Below the pieces are notes generated by a model, which saw nothing but the letters and a program-made list of their open reading frames with translations, searched no databases and was not told where the DNA came from. Position numbers and translations under genes: made by a program. A stretch of 64,000 nt of DNA from Bryobacter sp. GTDB lineage: Bacteria > Acidobacteriota > Terriglobia > Bryobacterales > Bryobacteraceae. The stretch is from positions 1 to 64,000 of the forward strand of contig JALHNH010000029.1 of NCBI GenBank assembly GCA_022843625.1, written 5' to 3'. Shown piece by piece: positions 34,767-44,407 of this stretch; the first letter of the stretch is position 1; each line of letters opens with the position of its first letter.

Positions 34767-35585
34767 CTACATACCTGCTAATCGAACTACAGAGGAAACC
34801 TTGGAATCGTGCGACTCCAGTTCATATTTTCCTTTGTTGTCCTGCATCAGCCACTTTGTATTCGTTTGCGGTCCGTTCTTTATTTTTTTCTGGGATCGCG
34901 ACTCGCTCACCGCGCACAAAACTCGCCCCGGTTCCTTCACAATTACCTCGCTGATGATGGCAATGTGGCCATTGAAGACGATGATGTCGTTGGCTTTGAC
35001 GTCGTTCACCTTCTCCCTGACAATGCCGCCTTTATACTTGGCCCTGAACTCGAAGGTCTCTTCCATATCATTGGGCTCGATGTCAACTCCGGGATATTTC
35101 AGGTTGATAAAGTTGCCAACAAAGCCTGTGCAGTCCAAGCCAAAATACATGCCTACCATTGTTTGCAGTGGCTCGAGTTTTTCTTTTTCAATCAGCACCA
35201 TGTAGCTGTGGTAATAGCTAAGCAACTGAATTACTTTGTACATTTCCGGGAGAGTCGCTTTGCCCGCCACAGCGCTCTGCACGTTGTGGTTGGAAACAGA
35301 ACTGATAGGGGTGTTGCTGCACGTTAGCCCCACCACCCACCCGCTTTCCTGGATTCCTGACTTCGGATCCTTACTTCGGTTGCGAAAGAACCTCATGAGA
35401 TCGCTTTTGAAATCGCGCCGATCGTTGTAGCTCTTGCCAAGAAAAGAACTCTTACGTGCGTTCATGTACTCTGTGACCGGAGTCTTTACCATCTTGGACC
35501 CGAAAAGCTTCGATCCCCCACCGGTCAATTCAAACTCTGGCACCGAAATGTCGTGAAACTGCTTTACGTAGTCTGCTGCGGTCAT
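34767..35585 (-). CDS. NlpC/P60-like cysteine hydrolase
   Basis: 272 residues. A nucleophile motif LDCTGFVGNF (C152) and a His motif FNGHIAIISEV (H207) fit the NlpC/P60 or CHAP papain-like fold. These enzymes cleave peptidoglycan peptides or related amides. No signal peptide or membrane segment is seen, so it would act in the cytoplasm or be exported by another route. The N-terminal 140 residues show no known domain. Neighbouring genes include a peptidoglycan-binding-like protein, which fits a cell-wall target. The identity of the third catalytic residue is not clear. Confidence 0.65.
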   Translation of the reverse strand: MTAADYVKQFHDISVPEFELTGGGSKLFGSKMVKTPVTEYMNARKSSFLGKSYNDRRDFKSDLMRFFRNRSKDPKSGIQESGWVVGLTCSNTPISSVSNHNVQSAVAGKATLPEMYKVIQLLSYYHSYMVLIEKEKLEPLQTMVGMYFGLDCTGFVGNFINLKYPGVDIEPNDMEETFEFRAKYKGGIVREKVNDVKANDIIVFNGHIAIISEVIVKEPGRVLCAVSESRSQKKIKNGPQTNTKWLMQDNKGKYELESHDSKVSSVVRLAGM

Positions 35586-35636
35586 CGTTCGGAATCCTCT
35601 AAAATACTTAGCGGATAAAGTCGACGAAAAAGCTCA

Positions 35637-37274
35637 TCAAGTGTGAATTCCTGGTGCCTCGTGTCCCAGTGCTTCAACATACTCGACATAAGATCCCGGA
35701 TACAGGCGCGGTTCCCGCTCGGTCCCACTCTCTCCGCCCAGTTCGAGAACCCGCGAGGCCAATCCACGCAGAAACATTCGATCGTGCGAGACGAAAATCA
35801 TCGTCCCTTCAAAGTCCTTCAGGGCCTCAACCAGCATTTCTTTAGTGGCCAGATCCAGGTGGTTTGTAGGTTCGTCCAGCACCAGGAAGTTTGGTGGATG
35901 ATACAGCATCCTCGCCATCGCAAGGCGCGACTTTTCGCCACCAGATAAGGACCGTATCTTCTTGTCAGCCTCTTCACCCGAAAATTGAAAGGCCCCGGCC
36001 AGTGTCCGCAACGATCCGATTGCATCTTTCGGGAAGTCGGTTTGCAACTGTTCGGTCACCGTCAGATCCGGATTCAGAATGTCGAGAGCCTGTTGCGCAA
36101 AGTAGCCCATCGTCAGGCTTGCCCCCAACTTCACAATCCCCTTGTCGGGCTCACTGGCGCCGGCAATCATCTTAAGCAAAGTGCTCTTGCCCGCACCATT
36201 GCGGCCCATTACCGCCCATCGCTCTCCACGGCGAATCGTAAAGTTGAACCCGTTATAGATCACCCGCTGGCCATAAGCCTTATGCAGATCTTCCATCACG
36301 GCTACAAGATCTCCAGACCGCGGCGGTACCCTGAACTCAAACTTCACCACTTGCCGCTTCTTCGGCAACTCAATCTTCTCGATCTTGTCGAGGGCCTTGA
36401 TCCGGCTCTGCACCTGCGCCGCCTTGGCCGCATGAGTTTTGAACCGTTCAATAAACCGCTGCTCCTTGGCCAGCATCGCCTGCTGACGTCCAAAAGCCGC
36501 CTGCTGATTGGTCTCGCGGATTGCTCTTTCCCGCTCGTAGAAATCGTAGTTTCCCGAGTAGGTCACCACTTCGCCTTCGTCGATTTCCAGAATCTTGCTC
36601 ACGATCCGGTTCATGAACTCCCGGTCGTGCGAGGTCATGAGCAACGACCCTTTGTATTCCTTCAAAAACTGCTCCAGCCAGACAATCGACTCGATGTCCA
36701 GATGGTTTGTCGGTTCGTCCATCAGCAAGACATCTGGGCGGCCAAGAAGTACCCGGGCCAGCGCCACACGCATCTTCCAACCACCGGACAACGCGCCCAC
36801 ATCCCCATCAATCTGATCTTCAGCAAACCCGAGCCCCGCCAATACCTCGCGTGCCTGCGCCTCAAGCGTATAGCCCCCGAGATGCTCATATTCCTCTTGC
36901 ACTTCGCCAAAGCGGTCGAGGATCTTGTCCATCTGATCGGCCTTGTCAGGGTCTTCCATGGCATTTTGCAAATCCACCAACTCATGGTGTAAATCGCCAA
37001 CGCGCCCGCTCCCTGCGATCGCCTCGTCGAGTACGGGCCGACCTACCATCTCTTCAACGTCCTGACGAAAATACCCGATCGTCAGTTTCTTCGGCACCGA
37101 GATGTCGCCGTCGTCTGCCGTCTCCTCGTTCATGATCATCCGGAAGAGCGTGGTCTTGCCGGCCCCGTTCGGGCCAACCAGGCCTACCTTCTCGCCAGGG
37201 TTCAACTGAAACGAAGCCTCAACGAAGATCAACTGCTTGCCGTACTGCTTTTGAATATTGGAAAAAGAAATCAT
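35637..37274 (-). CDS. ABC-F family ATPase (YbiT/Uup/EttA type)
   Basis: 545 residues with two ABC domains and no membrane segment. First domain: Walker A GPNGAGKTT, signature LSGGWKMR, Walker B VLLMDEPTNHLD. Second domain: Walker A GRNGAGKST, signature LSGGEKSR, Walker B FLVLDEPTNHLD. The charged linker between them (AFGRQQAMLAKEQRFIERFK) is the P-site-tRNA interaction motif. ABC-F proteins act on the ribosome, relieving stalling or giving antibiotic protection. ATG 37274 is chosen over GTG 37280. It lies 51 bp upstream of the NlpC-like gene on the same strand. Confidence 0.95.
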   Translation of the reverse strand: MISFSNIQKQYGKQLIFVEASFQLNPGEKVGLVGPNGAGKTTLFRMIMNEETADDGDISVPKKLTIGYFRQDVEEMVGRPVLDEAIAGSGRVGDLHHELVDLQNAMEDPDKADQMDKILDRFGEVQEEYEHLGGYTLEAQAREVLAGLGFAEDQIDGDVGALSGGWKMRVALARVLLGRPDVLLMDEPTNHLDIESIVWLEQFLKEYKGSLLMTSHDREFMNRIVSKILEIDEGEVVTYSGNYDFYERERAIRETNQQAAFGRQQAMLAKEQRFIERFKTHAAKAAQVQSRIKALDKIEKIELPKKRQVVKFEFRVPPRSGDLVAVMEDLHKAYGQRVIYNGFNFTIRRGERWAVMGRNGAGKSTLLKMIAGASEPDKGIVKLGASLTMGYFAQQALDILNPDLTVTEQLQTDFPKDAIGSLRTLAGAFQFSGEEADKKIRSLSGGEKSRLAMARMLYHPPNFLVLDEPTNHLDLATKEMLVEALKDFEGTMIFVSHDRMFLRGLASRVLELGGESGTEREPRLYPGSYVEYVEALGHEAPGIHT

Positions 37275-37374
37275 CCGCACTCCTAAGCTAGCATCCTGCT
37301 CAGGCCATTTCCCCCGTAGACATGCCCAGAGTGCTGTTGGCTGCCCTTCTCATGCTCGTGATATCGTATTATCG

Positions 37375-37770
37375 ATGCCCCCCGAGCGAAAATCTACGCA
37401 ACCCTTGCGTCGTGCGCTCGTAATTTGGGCCTTCCTCCTGACTGTCTTCTTCAACCCAATCCTGCCCCCGCTTTTTGCTTCAGACTCCACAATGGCGTGC
37501 TGCCGCAAGAACGCTCGTCACGCTTGTTGCAATCGATATAACAAGACCCGTGTTCCGGTTTTCCAGGCCCAGCCTGGTTGCGGCAGGCCCTGCTGCCAGA
37601 AGGCGCTCTTCCCAATTGCGGTGGATTTCGCAATCCTTGCACCTGCATCTCAGTCAACACCTTTGATCGAGTCGGCACAGATTTTGATTGCGGGTACTGG
37701 TCAGACTCTCGCCCATCCTCTCCCTGCTTTCCACTTTCAACGTCCACCTCCCGTCTTTCTTTCTCTCTAG
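37375..37770 (+). CDS. small Cys-rich exported protein
   Basis: 131 residues from ATG 37375. A Lys/Arg-rich start and a hydrophobic segment (ALVIWAFLLTVFFNPILPPL) form a signal or anchor. A Cys cluster follows: MACCRKNARHACCNRY and, later, GCGRPCCQK, eight Cys in about 40 residues. The C-terminal half is Pro/Ala/Leu-rich. Such clusters suggest metal binding, but the family is not one I can name. It precedes the TonB receptor by 40 bp and probably shares its transcript. The frame extends upstream, but those codons look non-coding. Confidence 0.55.
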   Translation: MPPERKSTQPLRRALVIWAFLLTVFFNPILPPLFASDSTMACCRKNARHACCNRYNKTRVPVFQAQPGCGRPCCQKALFPIAVDFAILAPASQSTPLIESAQILIAGTGQTLAHPLPAFHFQRPPPVFLSL

Positions 37771-37810
37771 TCGTTTCCAAAACAGCTTCAGATAAAGAAA
37801 GGGCATTCCT

Positions 37811-40696
37811 ATGGCCGCTTATACCCATGGCCTCATATTGCTATCCCTGTGCGCAGTTTCCGCGCTCGCACAAAACATTGGTGGTTCCATTGCTGGACAG
37901 GTTCTCGATTCTCAGGGCCTCTCCATCGAAGCCGCAAAAATCGAAATCGTAAATCTCACTACAGGCTTAAAGCAAGCCATCTCGACAGACCGTACGGGCC
38001 GCTTCTTCGCTCCGAGTCTCCCCCAATCTGCCTATCAGGTGAGCGCAACAAAAGAAGGCTTTACCAGCGCCACAGCAAACTCCGTGCGCGTTGCCATCGG
38101 TGATACTCCCAACCTTCGCCTCGTTCTCTCACCGGCTACTGCCACCCAAACCGTCAACGTTGTTGCCGAGGTCTCCGCGCTCCGTACCGATACCCCTGAG
38201 CGAGGCTCCAGCTATAACGCATCCCTGATGAACGACCTCCCGATGCTTGGCGGCGGCACAGGCCGCAACTTCCGCACCCAAGCCTACCTCACCCCCGGCG
38301 TCTCTCTCTCTACCGGCGCGCACCGCCCTTTCGCCGTCTCGGGTGCCCGCAATCGCAACAACAACTACCTCGTCGATTCCAACGATTTCAATGAAGCCGA
38401 AGGCGGCCTGCTGATGGGGCGCGGTGCTTCCGAGCAACTCATCTCTACCGAAGCCATCGACGGCATGCAAGTTCTCACGCACAATTTCAAAGCCGAGCAT
38501 GGCCGCCAGAATGGCTCGGTGGTCTCGCTCATCACCAAGCGGGGGGGTAACGACTTTCACGGCCTTGCCTACGACTACTTCCGCAACGACAAGCTTGATG
38601 CGCGCAACACATTCGACCTGGTTCGCCCTCCCCTTCGTGCTAACAACTTCGGGTACAACTTCGGTGGCCCTATTCGTCGCAACAAAACCTTCTTTTTTGT
38701 CAACAACGAATGGAATATCCGGCGTTCTACCAGCCCGGCCACGATTCAGACGCTCAACGCCGCGCAAAAGAGCCAGGCTGTTGCTTCCATCGCCGCCCTC
38801 GCCGCTCTCTACCCCGAGCCCAACGTCCCCGGTACCAATCTCCACCGCGCCAACCCATCTTCGGCAGTCGATCAGAACAGCCAGGTCTTCCGCGTCGATC
38901 ATGAACTCACCCCAAGCCAACGCCTCTTCTGGCGCACTACCCGGCTCAACGCCGTAAACAAGGGTGTCAGCGGAGCATCTTTCGCCCGTTACGATTCTGG
39001 CGTCGGCCCCACCGGGCACTCTCTACAGCACATCTGGACCGTCTCCCCAAACATTCTTAACGAAGCCCGCCTGAACTACACTCGATTTAATCTAAACGAC
39101 ACCTTCATCGACCCGGTCACCCTTGGCGATCCCGCCCGCAATGGCCCCGTTGGCACAGTAGCCGTCAACGGCTTATCTTCCCTGGGGCACTTTGCCTTCA
39201 TGGCCCGCCGCACCGCCCAAAACACCTTTCAGTATGCCGATGACCTCAGTTGGAACAAAGGCACCCACTCCTTCAAATTCGGTGCCAATCTCCGCCGTCT
39301 CCAACTCAACAACGGTACCTTCGCCCCTTCCTTTACCGGGGCTCTTCGCTTCAACTCCGTCACAGACTTTCTTGCCGGCCGTGCCGCATCTTACTCCCGC
39401 AACATTGGCAATCCTTACGTTGGTCTTCGCGCTACGGAGCTCAACTTTTATGCCCAGGACGACTGGCGCATCCACCGACGCCTCACCCTCAACCTCGGCA
39501 TCCGTTACGAATTTAACTCAGTGCCACGCGAAGTCAACGGCCTGATCGAAGAGCGCTATCGCTTTTCACCTGACTACAACAACATCGCTCCGCGCCTCGG
39601 CCTGGCCTGGCAGCTCGACAAATCAAACAAGACAGTCCTTCGCGCTGGCTACGGTATCTACTACAACGTCCTCGAACTCAGCTTCGTCGGGCTCACCCGT
39701 TTTAATGCTCCGCGCATCCAGAACTTCAATGCGGCCAATCCCACCTTTCCCAATCCACTGGCCACTGCGCAGGCTGGCATTCCCACAGGTATTGTCAATC
39801 CGCAATCCAATGCCCGCCAGCCCTATTCGCAACACTTGAACTTCGCCCTCGAGCGGCAGATCTTCAACCCACAAACCACCCTGAGTGTTTCCTACGTTGG
39901 CACCCTAGCCCGCAAAATGCCCCGCGCTTCCCGCCCCAATGGTGGAGATGGCCTCACTCAATCCCTCCGGCCAAACCAATCCATCGGCGTCGTAAATGTT
40001 CTCGAGACTGCCGCCAATTCCAACTACAACTCTTTGCAGATGAGCTTCCAGTCCCGCCTTGGCAAGCTCACCATGCGCAACGCCTACACCTGGTCGAAGT
40101 TCATTGATGAGGTCAGTGACTTTCCTAACTCCAACTCCGGTATTGATCGGGGCATCCTTGCTCTCGATGAAAACAACTGGCGACTCAACCGTGCGGTGTC
40201 CGACTTCAACCTCGCACACGTTTTCTCCAGCGCTTTCAGCTACGATCTCCGCTGGGGCTTCCGCTTTCAGGGGCTGCTTTCGATGCAATCCGGCCGGCCC
40301 TTCACTCTCTACTCCGGCACCGACTCCCCCTTCGGCACCAATAACAACCGCCTCATGGCCATCCCCGCCTCACTCGCCTACAACCCCAGTGATCGGCGCG
40401 CGATCACGGTTGATCCTGCGCTTCGTTCTCAACTCACTCCGGGGCGGGGAGTTTTTGGCACCCTTGGACGCAACACTGTAAATAGCGATAGCCAGCTCGG
40501 GCTCAATATTGGCGTTCACAAAAGCTTCACCATCACAGAAAGAACGCGGCTCGAGTTTCGGGCCGAAATGTTCAATCTCACCAACACTGTTAACTACAAC
40601 CCAGCCGACGGTGTCCTCACTTCGCCCAACTTTGGTCAGGCACTCACCGCAGGCGACCCACGCCAGATGCAGCTCGGCTTGCGTCTGAGCTTTTAA
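37811..40696 (+). CDS. TonB-dependent receptor, Oar-like
   Basis: 961 residues. The signal peptide is MAAYTHGLILLSLCAVSALA. A carboxypeptidase-regulatory-like domain follows (about 22-110: GGSIAGQVLDSQGLSIEAAK), then a plug with YLVDSNDFNEAEGG and VSLITKRGGNDFHG, and a long outer-membrane barrel. The C-terminus QLGLRLSF ends in Phe, as barrel proteins do. It is complete, unlike the related receptor at the left edge. Flanking Cys-rich and BNR-repeat genes suggest a common substrate, perhaps a metal or metal complex; that is inference. Confidence 0.93.
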   Translation: MAAYTHGLILLSLCAVSALAQNIGGSIAGQVLDSQGLSIEAAKIEIVNLTTGLKQAISTDRTGRFFAPSLPQSAYQVSATKEGFTSATANSVRVAIGDTPNLRLVLSPATATQTVNVVAEVSALRTDTPERGSSYNASLMNDLPMLGGGTGRNFRTQAYLTPGVSLSTGAHRPFAVSGARNRNNNYLVDSNDFNEAEGGLLMGRGASEQLISTEAIDGMQVLTHNFKAEHGRQNGSVVSLITKRGGNDFHGLAYDYFRNDKLDARNTFDLVRPPLRANNFGYNFGGPIRRNKTFFFVNNEWNIRRSTSPATIQTLNAAQKSQAVASIAALAALYPEPNVPGTNLHRANPSSAVDQNSQVFRVDHELTPSQRLFWRTTRLNAVNKGVSGASFARYDSGVGPTGHSLQHIWTVSPNILNEARLNYTRFNLNDTFIDPVTLGDPARNGPVGTVAVNGLSSLGHFAFMARRTAQNTFQYADDLSWNKGTHSFKFGANLRRLQLNNGTFAPSFTGALRFNSVTDFLAGRAASYSRNIGNPYVGLRATELNFYAQDDWRIHRRLTLNLGIRYEFNSVPREVNGLIEERYRFSPDYNNIAPRLGLAWQLDKSNKTVLRAGYGIYYNVLELSFVGLTRFNAPRIQNFNAANPTFPNPLATAQAGIPTGIVNPQSNARQPYSQHLNFALERQIFNPQTTLSVSYVGTLARKMPRASRPNGGDGLTQSLRPNQSIGVVNVLETAANSNYNSLQMSFQSRLGKLTMRNAYTWSKFIDEVSDFPNSNSGIDRGILALDENNWRLNRAVSDFNLAHVFSSAFSYDLRWGFRFQGLLSMQSGRPFTLYSGTDSPFGTNNNRLMAIPASLAYNPSDRRAITVDPALRSQLTPGRGVFGTLGRNTVNSDSQLGLNIGVHKSFTITERTRLEFRAEMFNLTNTVNYNPADGVLTSPNFGQALTAGDPRQMQLGLRLSF

Positions 40697-40706
40697 GGAG
40701 ACATTC

Positions 40707-41960
40707 ATGCGAGCATCCTCCCTATTCATTGCTTCGCTGATTACGGCGGCCACCATTCCGGTGGCCTCCGTATCTTTTGAAAAAGAACCCCAGGCCCTTC
40801 ATGGCGGCAAGCCGGCCAAGAGCCCGAAATTCATTTCCCGCCGGGCTCAAGGCCTTTTGAGTGTGTATACCGTTCCGGGTGAACGTGGCGCTGATCTCTA
40901 CTACACCTCCACCAATGATCTGGGCGAATCGTGGACCGAGCCCCAACGCATCAACAACATTCCTGGCGAGGTTTCAGACCACGGCGAGAACTCGCCCCAG
41001 GTTTTCCTCGCCCCCGACGAGATGACCCTTTACGCCTTTTGGAATTCGCGCGATCCCAAGAACCCAGGCGCCTCGCACATCCGCTTCTCTAAAGCTGGTG
41101 CCATGCAAACTGTTTGGTCGCCCGCGATCACTATAGATGATGATCCTGCCCCCAATTCTCATGGTTTCCAGGGCGCAGCTGTTGGCCCTGACGGCACTCT
41201 TTACGCTGCATGGCTCGACGGTCGCGATAAAGAAGCGGCCAAGACTCACGACTACACCGCCGGTGCTTCCGCCGTCTATCTCACCACCTCAAAAGACAAC
41301 GGCAAAACATGGTCCAGGAATCAACGCATCGCTATCGACGTCTGTCCCTGCTGCCGTGTCAGCTTCGGCTTTACCGGTGGCCGCGCCGTTGTCGCCTGGC
41401 GTGGTGTTGACGATGGAGACTTGCGCGACATCTACACAGCTTCTTCATCCGACTCTGGCCTCACCTGGTCTAAGCCCAATCTCGTCAATCGCGATAACTG
41501 GAAGATCAAAGGCTGCCCCCACGTCGGCCCCAGCCTCGCGACTGTTGGCGACAAGCTCTTTGTCGTATGGTTTAGTGAAGCCAATGGCAAGCCGGGCATT
41601 TTCTTCTCCTCCACCACCAACGGCACCGATTTTGCCCCCAAGCGTTCTCTCTCCGAAGGCACCGTTGATCCCACACACCCCACCGTTTCTGCTTACGAGA
41701 AACGTCTCGCTGTCGCCTTCCAGGCGCGCGATGCTAAAGACAAAGACTCCTGGGGAAAAATGAATATCTATTACCGGGAACTTCAATCCAACGGATCCCT
41801 AAGCCCGCTCATCAAAGCCGGCGTCCCCAAAGAAGGCGCCGTAACCTACCCTACTATCGCCTTAGGCATGTCGGGACGCACCTTCCTCGGCTGGACAGAA
41901 ACTCGCCCGGAAAAAGGCCCACAGGCCCTCCTCCTGCGAGGCCGGCTCAGTAGCCGTTAG
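40707..41960 (+). CDS. exported BNR/Asp-box (sialidase-fold) protein
   Basis: 417 residues with a signal peptide (MRASSLFIASLITAATIPVA) and a six-bladed propeller marked by Asp-boxes: STNDLGESWTEP, SKDNGKTWSRN, SSDSGLTWSKP and a weaker SSTTNGTDF. The sialidase Arg triad cannot be identified, so enzymatic activity is unproven. A Cys motif VCPCCRVSFGF sits in a blade, an unusual feature that parallels the Cys-rich gene upstream. It starts 10 bp after the receptor and forms an operon with it. Its stop overlaps the convergent pseudogene. Confidence 0.82.
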   Translation: MRASSLFIASLITAATIPVASVSFEKEPQALHGGKPAKSPKFISRRAQGLLSVYTVPGERGADLYYTSTNDLGESWTEPQRINNIPGEVSDHGENSPQVFLAPDEMTLYAFWNSRDPKNPGASHIRFSKAGAMQTVWSPAITIDDDPAPNSHGFQGAAVGPDGTLYAAWLDGRDKEAAKTHDYTAGASAVYLTTSKDNGKTWSRNQRIAIDVCPCCRVSFGFTGGRAVVAWRGVDDGDLRDIYTASSSDSGLTWSKPNLVNRDNWKIKGCPHVGPSLATVGDKLFVVWFSEANGKPGIFFSSTTNGTDFAPKRSLSEGTVDPTHPTVSAYEKRLAVAFQARDAKDKDSWGKMNIYYRELQSNGSLSPLIKAGVPKEGAVTYPTIALGMSGRTFLGWTETRPEKGPQALLLRGRLSSR

Positions 41961-43442
41961 GCTGTCTTCGTTGAAACTTTGTGCGGTACCGCCGGTTGCG
42001 ATTCCTCAAGGCCATGGATGGCTTCTTTCGACAGACGGAAGCCATCCTCGTGATAGTCTGCATCCGCGTTCACATCCCATAAGTTGAATTCGCCCAGTTT
42101 CATGATGTTGCGCGAAGCCAGGATCCCCGTAAGCTATCGAGTGGTCCTGGTTGTTGTACCGGTGCATCCCGTTGCGTCCCACGCACTGCAGGTTCGGCAC
42201 TTCTTCTTTTAAGAACCGTCTCACTGCCGCTACTGCTTCCCCGTACGTATCGTCATACACTGGGTAAGCCTTCGACTCCGGGATCACTGTGCCGTCTATT
42301 ACCTCGGTCGCTTTTGCCGGTCCCAGAATTTCCAGTTCTTTGCCAGCCAGGGCCAGCAAATCCGCATCGCTGGCATTCCAGAGATCATCCCCTTCAAAAA
42401 CGAAGTATTCCAGCCCCAGACAAGTCAACTCCGGGTCTGGCCCCATCTCCAGGCTCCAGTTCTTGAAGTTCTAGATTCGGCCCACCCGAACCTCTTCATC
42501 GTGAACATAGATCCAGTTGCCGGGAAAAGGATCTGCCATTTTCAAAATCACTGCCACAGTAATAAAATCCCGATACGTCAAATTCTCAACGACACTCAGA
42601 TAATCCGGGCCCTTCGGCTCGAGGCACCGGATCAACGTCCGCATCGGCATCGTCGTGATAAATTTCTCCGCCGTCCATGTCTTGCCGCCAGACACGACTC
42701 CCTGCACCCCAGCCCGGCTCCACAGGATCTTCTCCACCTCTTGCCCGTAGTGAACATTCCCAACCAGTTGGGCCGTCTTCTCCCACATCATCACCGGCCC
42801 CAACCGGGGGTAAAGGGATTCGTCAATCAATGTTTTCAACTGCGGCCCGGCAAAGCCAGGAATAAACTTCGCCAGCGTTGTCTTGACCAGCGATAGGATA
42901 GAAAGCCCGCGGATCCGCTAGGCAGCCCATTCCGTTGCAATCTCGGAACAAGGCATTCCCCAAACCTTTTCCGTATAGGTCTTGAAAAATCGCTGGTAAA
43001 GCCGCACGCCAAACCGGTTGATCAGCCACGATTCAAGATCTTTTTCCTGCGCAATCGGGAAGCAGGCTGCCTTCATGTAGCTCAGCATGCTCAGTAAAGA
43101 TTCCCAGATTCCAAGCTTTAAAACCATCTAAATTGGCTCCAGCGCAGAACTGTAGTACTTGCCGTGACAAAAGACCCGCGAAATCCGCGGACGCAGCAAA
43201 AGATCATCCCCAAGAATCTCCCACCACATTCTCTCGACTACTGCGACCTTGGTGAAAAAGCGATGTCCTCCGATGTCGAAAAGAAAACCCTTGCAGGTTT
43301 CTGTACGAAACAATCCCCCGGCTTGGAAACTTTGTTCCAGGACGGTCGAAGTACATCCATGTCGATGTAGTTCGTAGGCTGCCGACAAATCGGCCGGGCC
43401 TGCGCCAATAATCAGCGTCTTCGGTGCTACAACTTCCTGCAA
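41957..43442 (-). pseudogene. UDP-galactopyranose-mutase-like FAD/NAD(P) oxidoreductase, broken by three amber codons and a frameshift
   Basis: One frame encodes a COG1232-type protein from TLIIGAGPADLSAAYEL to GRNGMHRYNNQDHS, cut by TAG at 43128-43130, 42918-42920 and 42471-42473. Two clearly fall at Gln sites of conserved segments (WAA-stop-RIRGLS and GRI-stop-NFKNWS), consistent with CAG to TAG changes. Near 42133 one extra base shifts the frame; the other frame continues LTGILASRNIMKLGEFNLWD to TAA at 41957-41959. The dinucleotide motif is also damaged (GAGPAD instead of GAGPAG). The original enzyme was probably part of nucleotide-sugar or cell-surface polysaccharide synthesis. Confidence 0.9.
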
Positions 43443-43621
43443 CTAGAATCCCTCAATCCTTAGCCTGACAACCAGAGAACGGTACCCGGAGCAACTCCAG
43501 TTTGGGTTACTTTCGGACCTTTCAGGTTAATGCCAGATCCTCAACATATCATCCGCACTTGCTGGCAAGCATCAATAAATCTCAAACCCGATCCCGATCC
43601 TTGAGTTATCCTTCAATCAAA

Positions 43622-44398
43622 TTGTTTCCAGTTTTAATTTTGGGGGCAGGCTACACTGGCGCCCGTGTTGCTCGCATCCTTATCGCCCAGGGCCGCGCCG
43701 TACTCACTCTGCGCAGCTCTGATATCAACTTCAACGATCCCGGTGCCACAGCCCAACTTCTGCCCAGGGTTGCCGAAAACTGTCTCGTTCTTCATTCCAT
43801 CCCGTCTTTACCCGGTAACGCAGATGCCCGCCTCCTGGACGCACTCGGCAATGCAAGCCGTATCGTCTATCTCTCCACCACCGGCGTTTATGGTGCTGGC
43901 GAACACGTCGACGAACATACTCCCATCGCCCCCCGTAACCCGCGCGAACAAGCCCGCGCCGAAACAGAAGCCGCCGTCTCAGGCGGCCCCTGGCAATCTC
44001 TGATCCTGCGCCCCGCTGCCATATACGGCCCTGATCGCGGAGTCCATGTCTCGATGGCTCAGGGTGCCTACACCTTGAACGGCGATGGTAGCAACTACAT
44101 CAGCCGTATCCACGTTGACGACCTCGCCCGCCTCGCCGCGGCGGCTCTCCTCTCAGATCTCACCGGTGCCTACCCGGTCGCCGACGAGCACCCCTGCACC
44201 TCGCGCGAAATCGCCGACTATTGCTCAGCACGCTTTCATCTCCCGCCACCCATCAGCGCAAGCCAATCCGAGGTCCCTGTCTCTCGCCGCAACAACCGCC
44301 GCGTCGATGGCCGCGCCATTTTCAGGCTCCTCGGCCTCAATCTGCTCTACCCCTCGTACAAACAGGGTCTTGAGGGAAGCGTTCTTGAATTAAATTAG
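43622..44398 (+). CDS. NAD-dependent epimerase/dehydratase-like (YeeZ-type) protein
   Basis: About 258 residues. The Rossmann motif is VLILGAGYTGARVARIL, with IVYLSTTGVYG (Ser/Thr/Tyr active-site region) and RPAAIYGPDRG following. This is the atypical SDR group represented by YeeZ. TTG 43622 starts right at the family N-terminus; an upstream TTG at 43502 would add 40 non-family residues. The ribosome site is weak either way. Only 9 bp separate it from the SIS-domain gene. The substrate may be a nucleotide sugar, which would suit the neighbouring mutase pseudogene. Confidence 0.78.
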   Translation: MFPVLILGAGYTGARVARILIAQGRAVLTLRSSDINFNDPGATAQLLPRVAENCLVLHSIPSLPGNADARLLDALGNASRIVYLSTTGVYGAGEHVDEHTPIAPRNPREQARAETEAAVSGGPWQSLILRPAAIYGPDRGVHVSMAQGAYTLNGDGSNYISRIHVDDLARLAAAALLSDLTGAYPVADEHPCTSREIADYCSARFHLPPPISASQSEVPVSRRNNRRVDGRAIFRLLGLNLLYPSYKQGLEGSVLELN

Positions 44399-44407
44399 AA
44401 AACGTCG

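Noticed and set aside
35582..35767. 61-codon frame whose stop overlaps the NlpC-like start (ATGA)
   Set aside because: Two thirds of it lies inside the ABC-F coding sequence in another frame, with no known motif or ribosome site. The overlap is probably chance.
35985..36992. 335-codon plus-strand frame antisense to the ABC-F gene
   Set aside because: It mirrors the conserved ABC-F codons and shows no independent family signal.
3282..43442. Genome-wide recoding of TAG as a sense codon
   Set aside because: TAG clearly terminates many intact genes here (gspE at 7730, gspG at 9403, gspJ at 10960, the epimerase at 44398). The amber-interrupted genes are better explained by decay.
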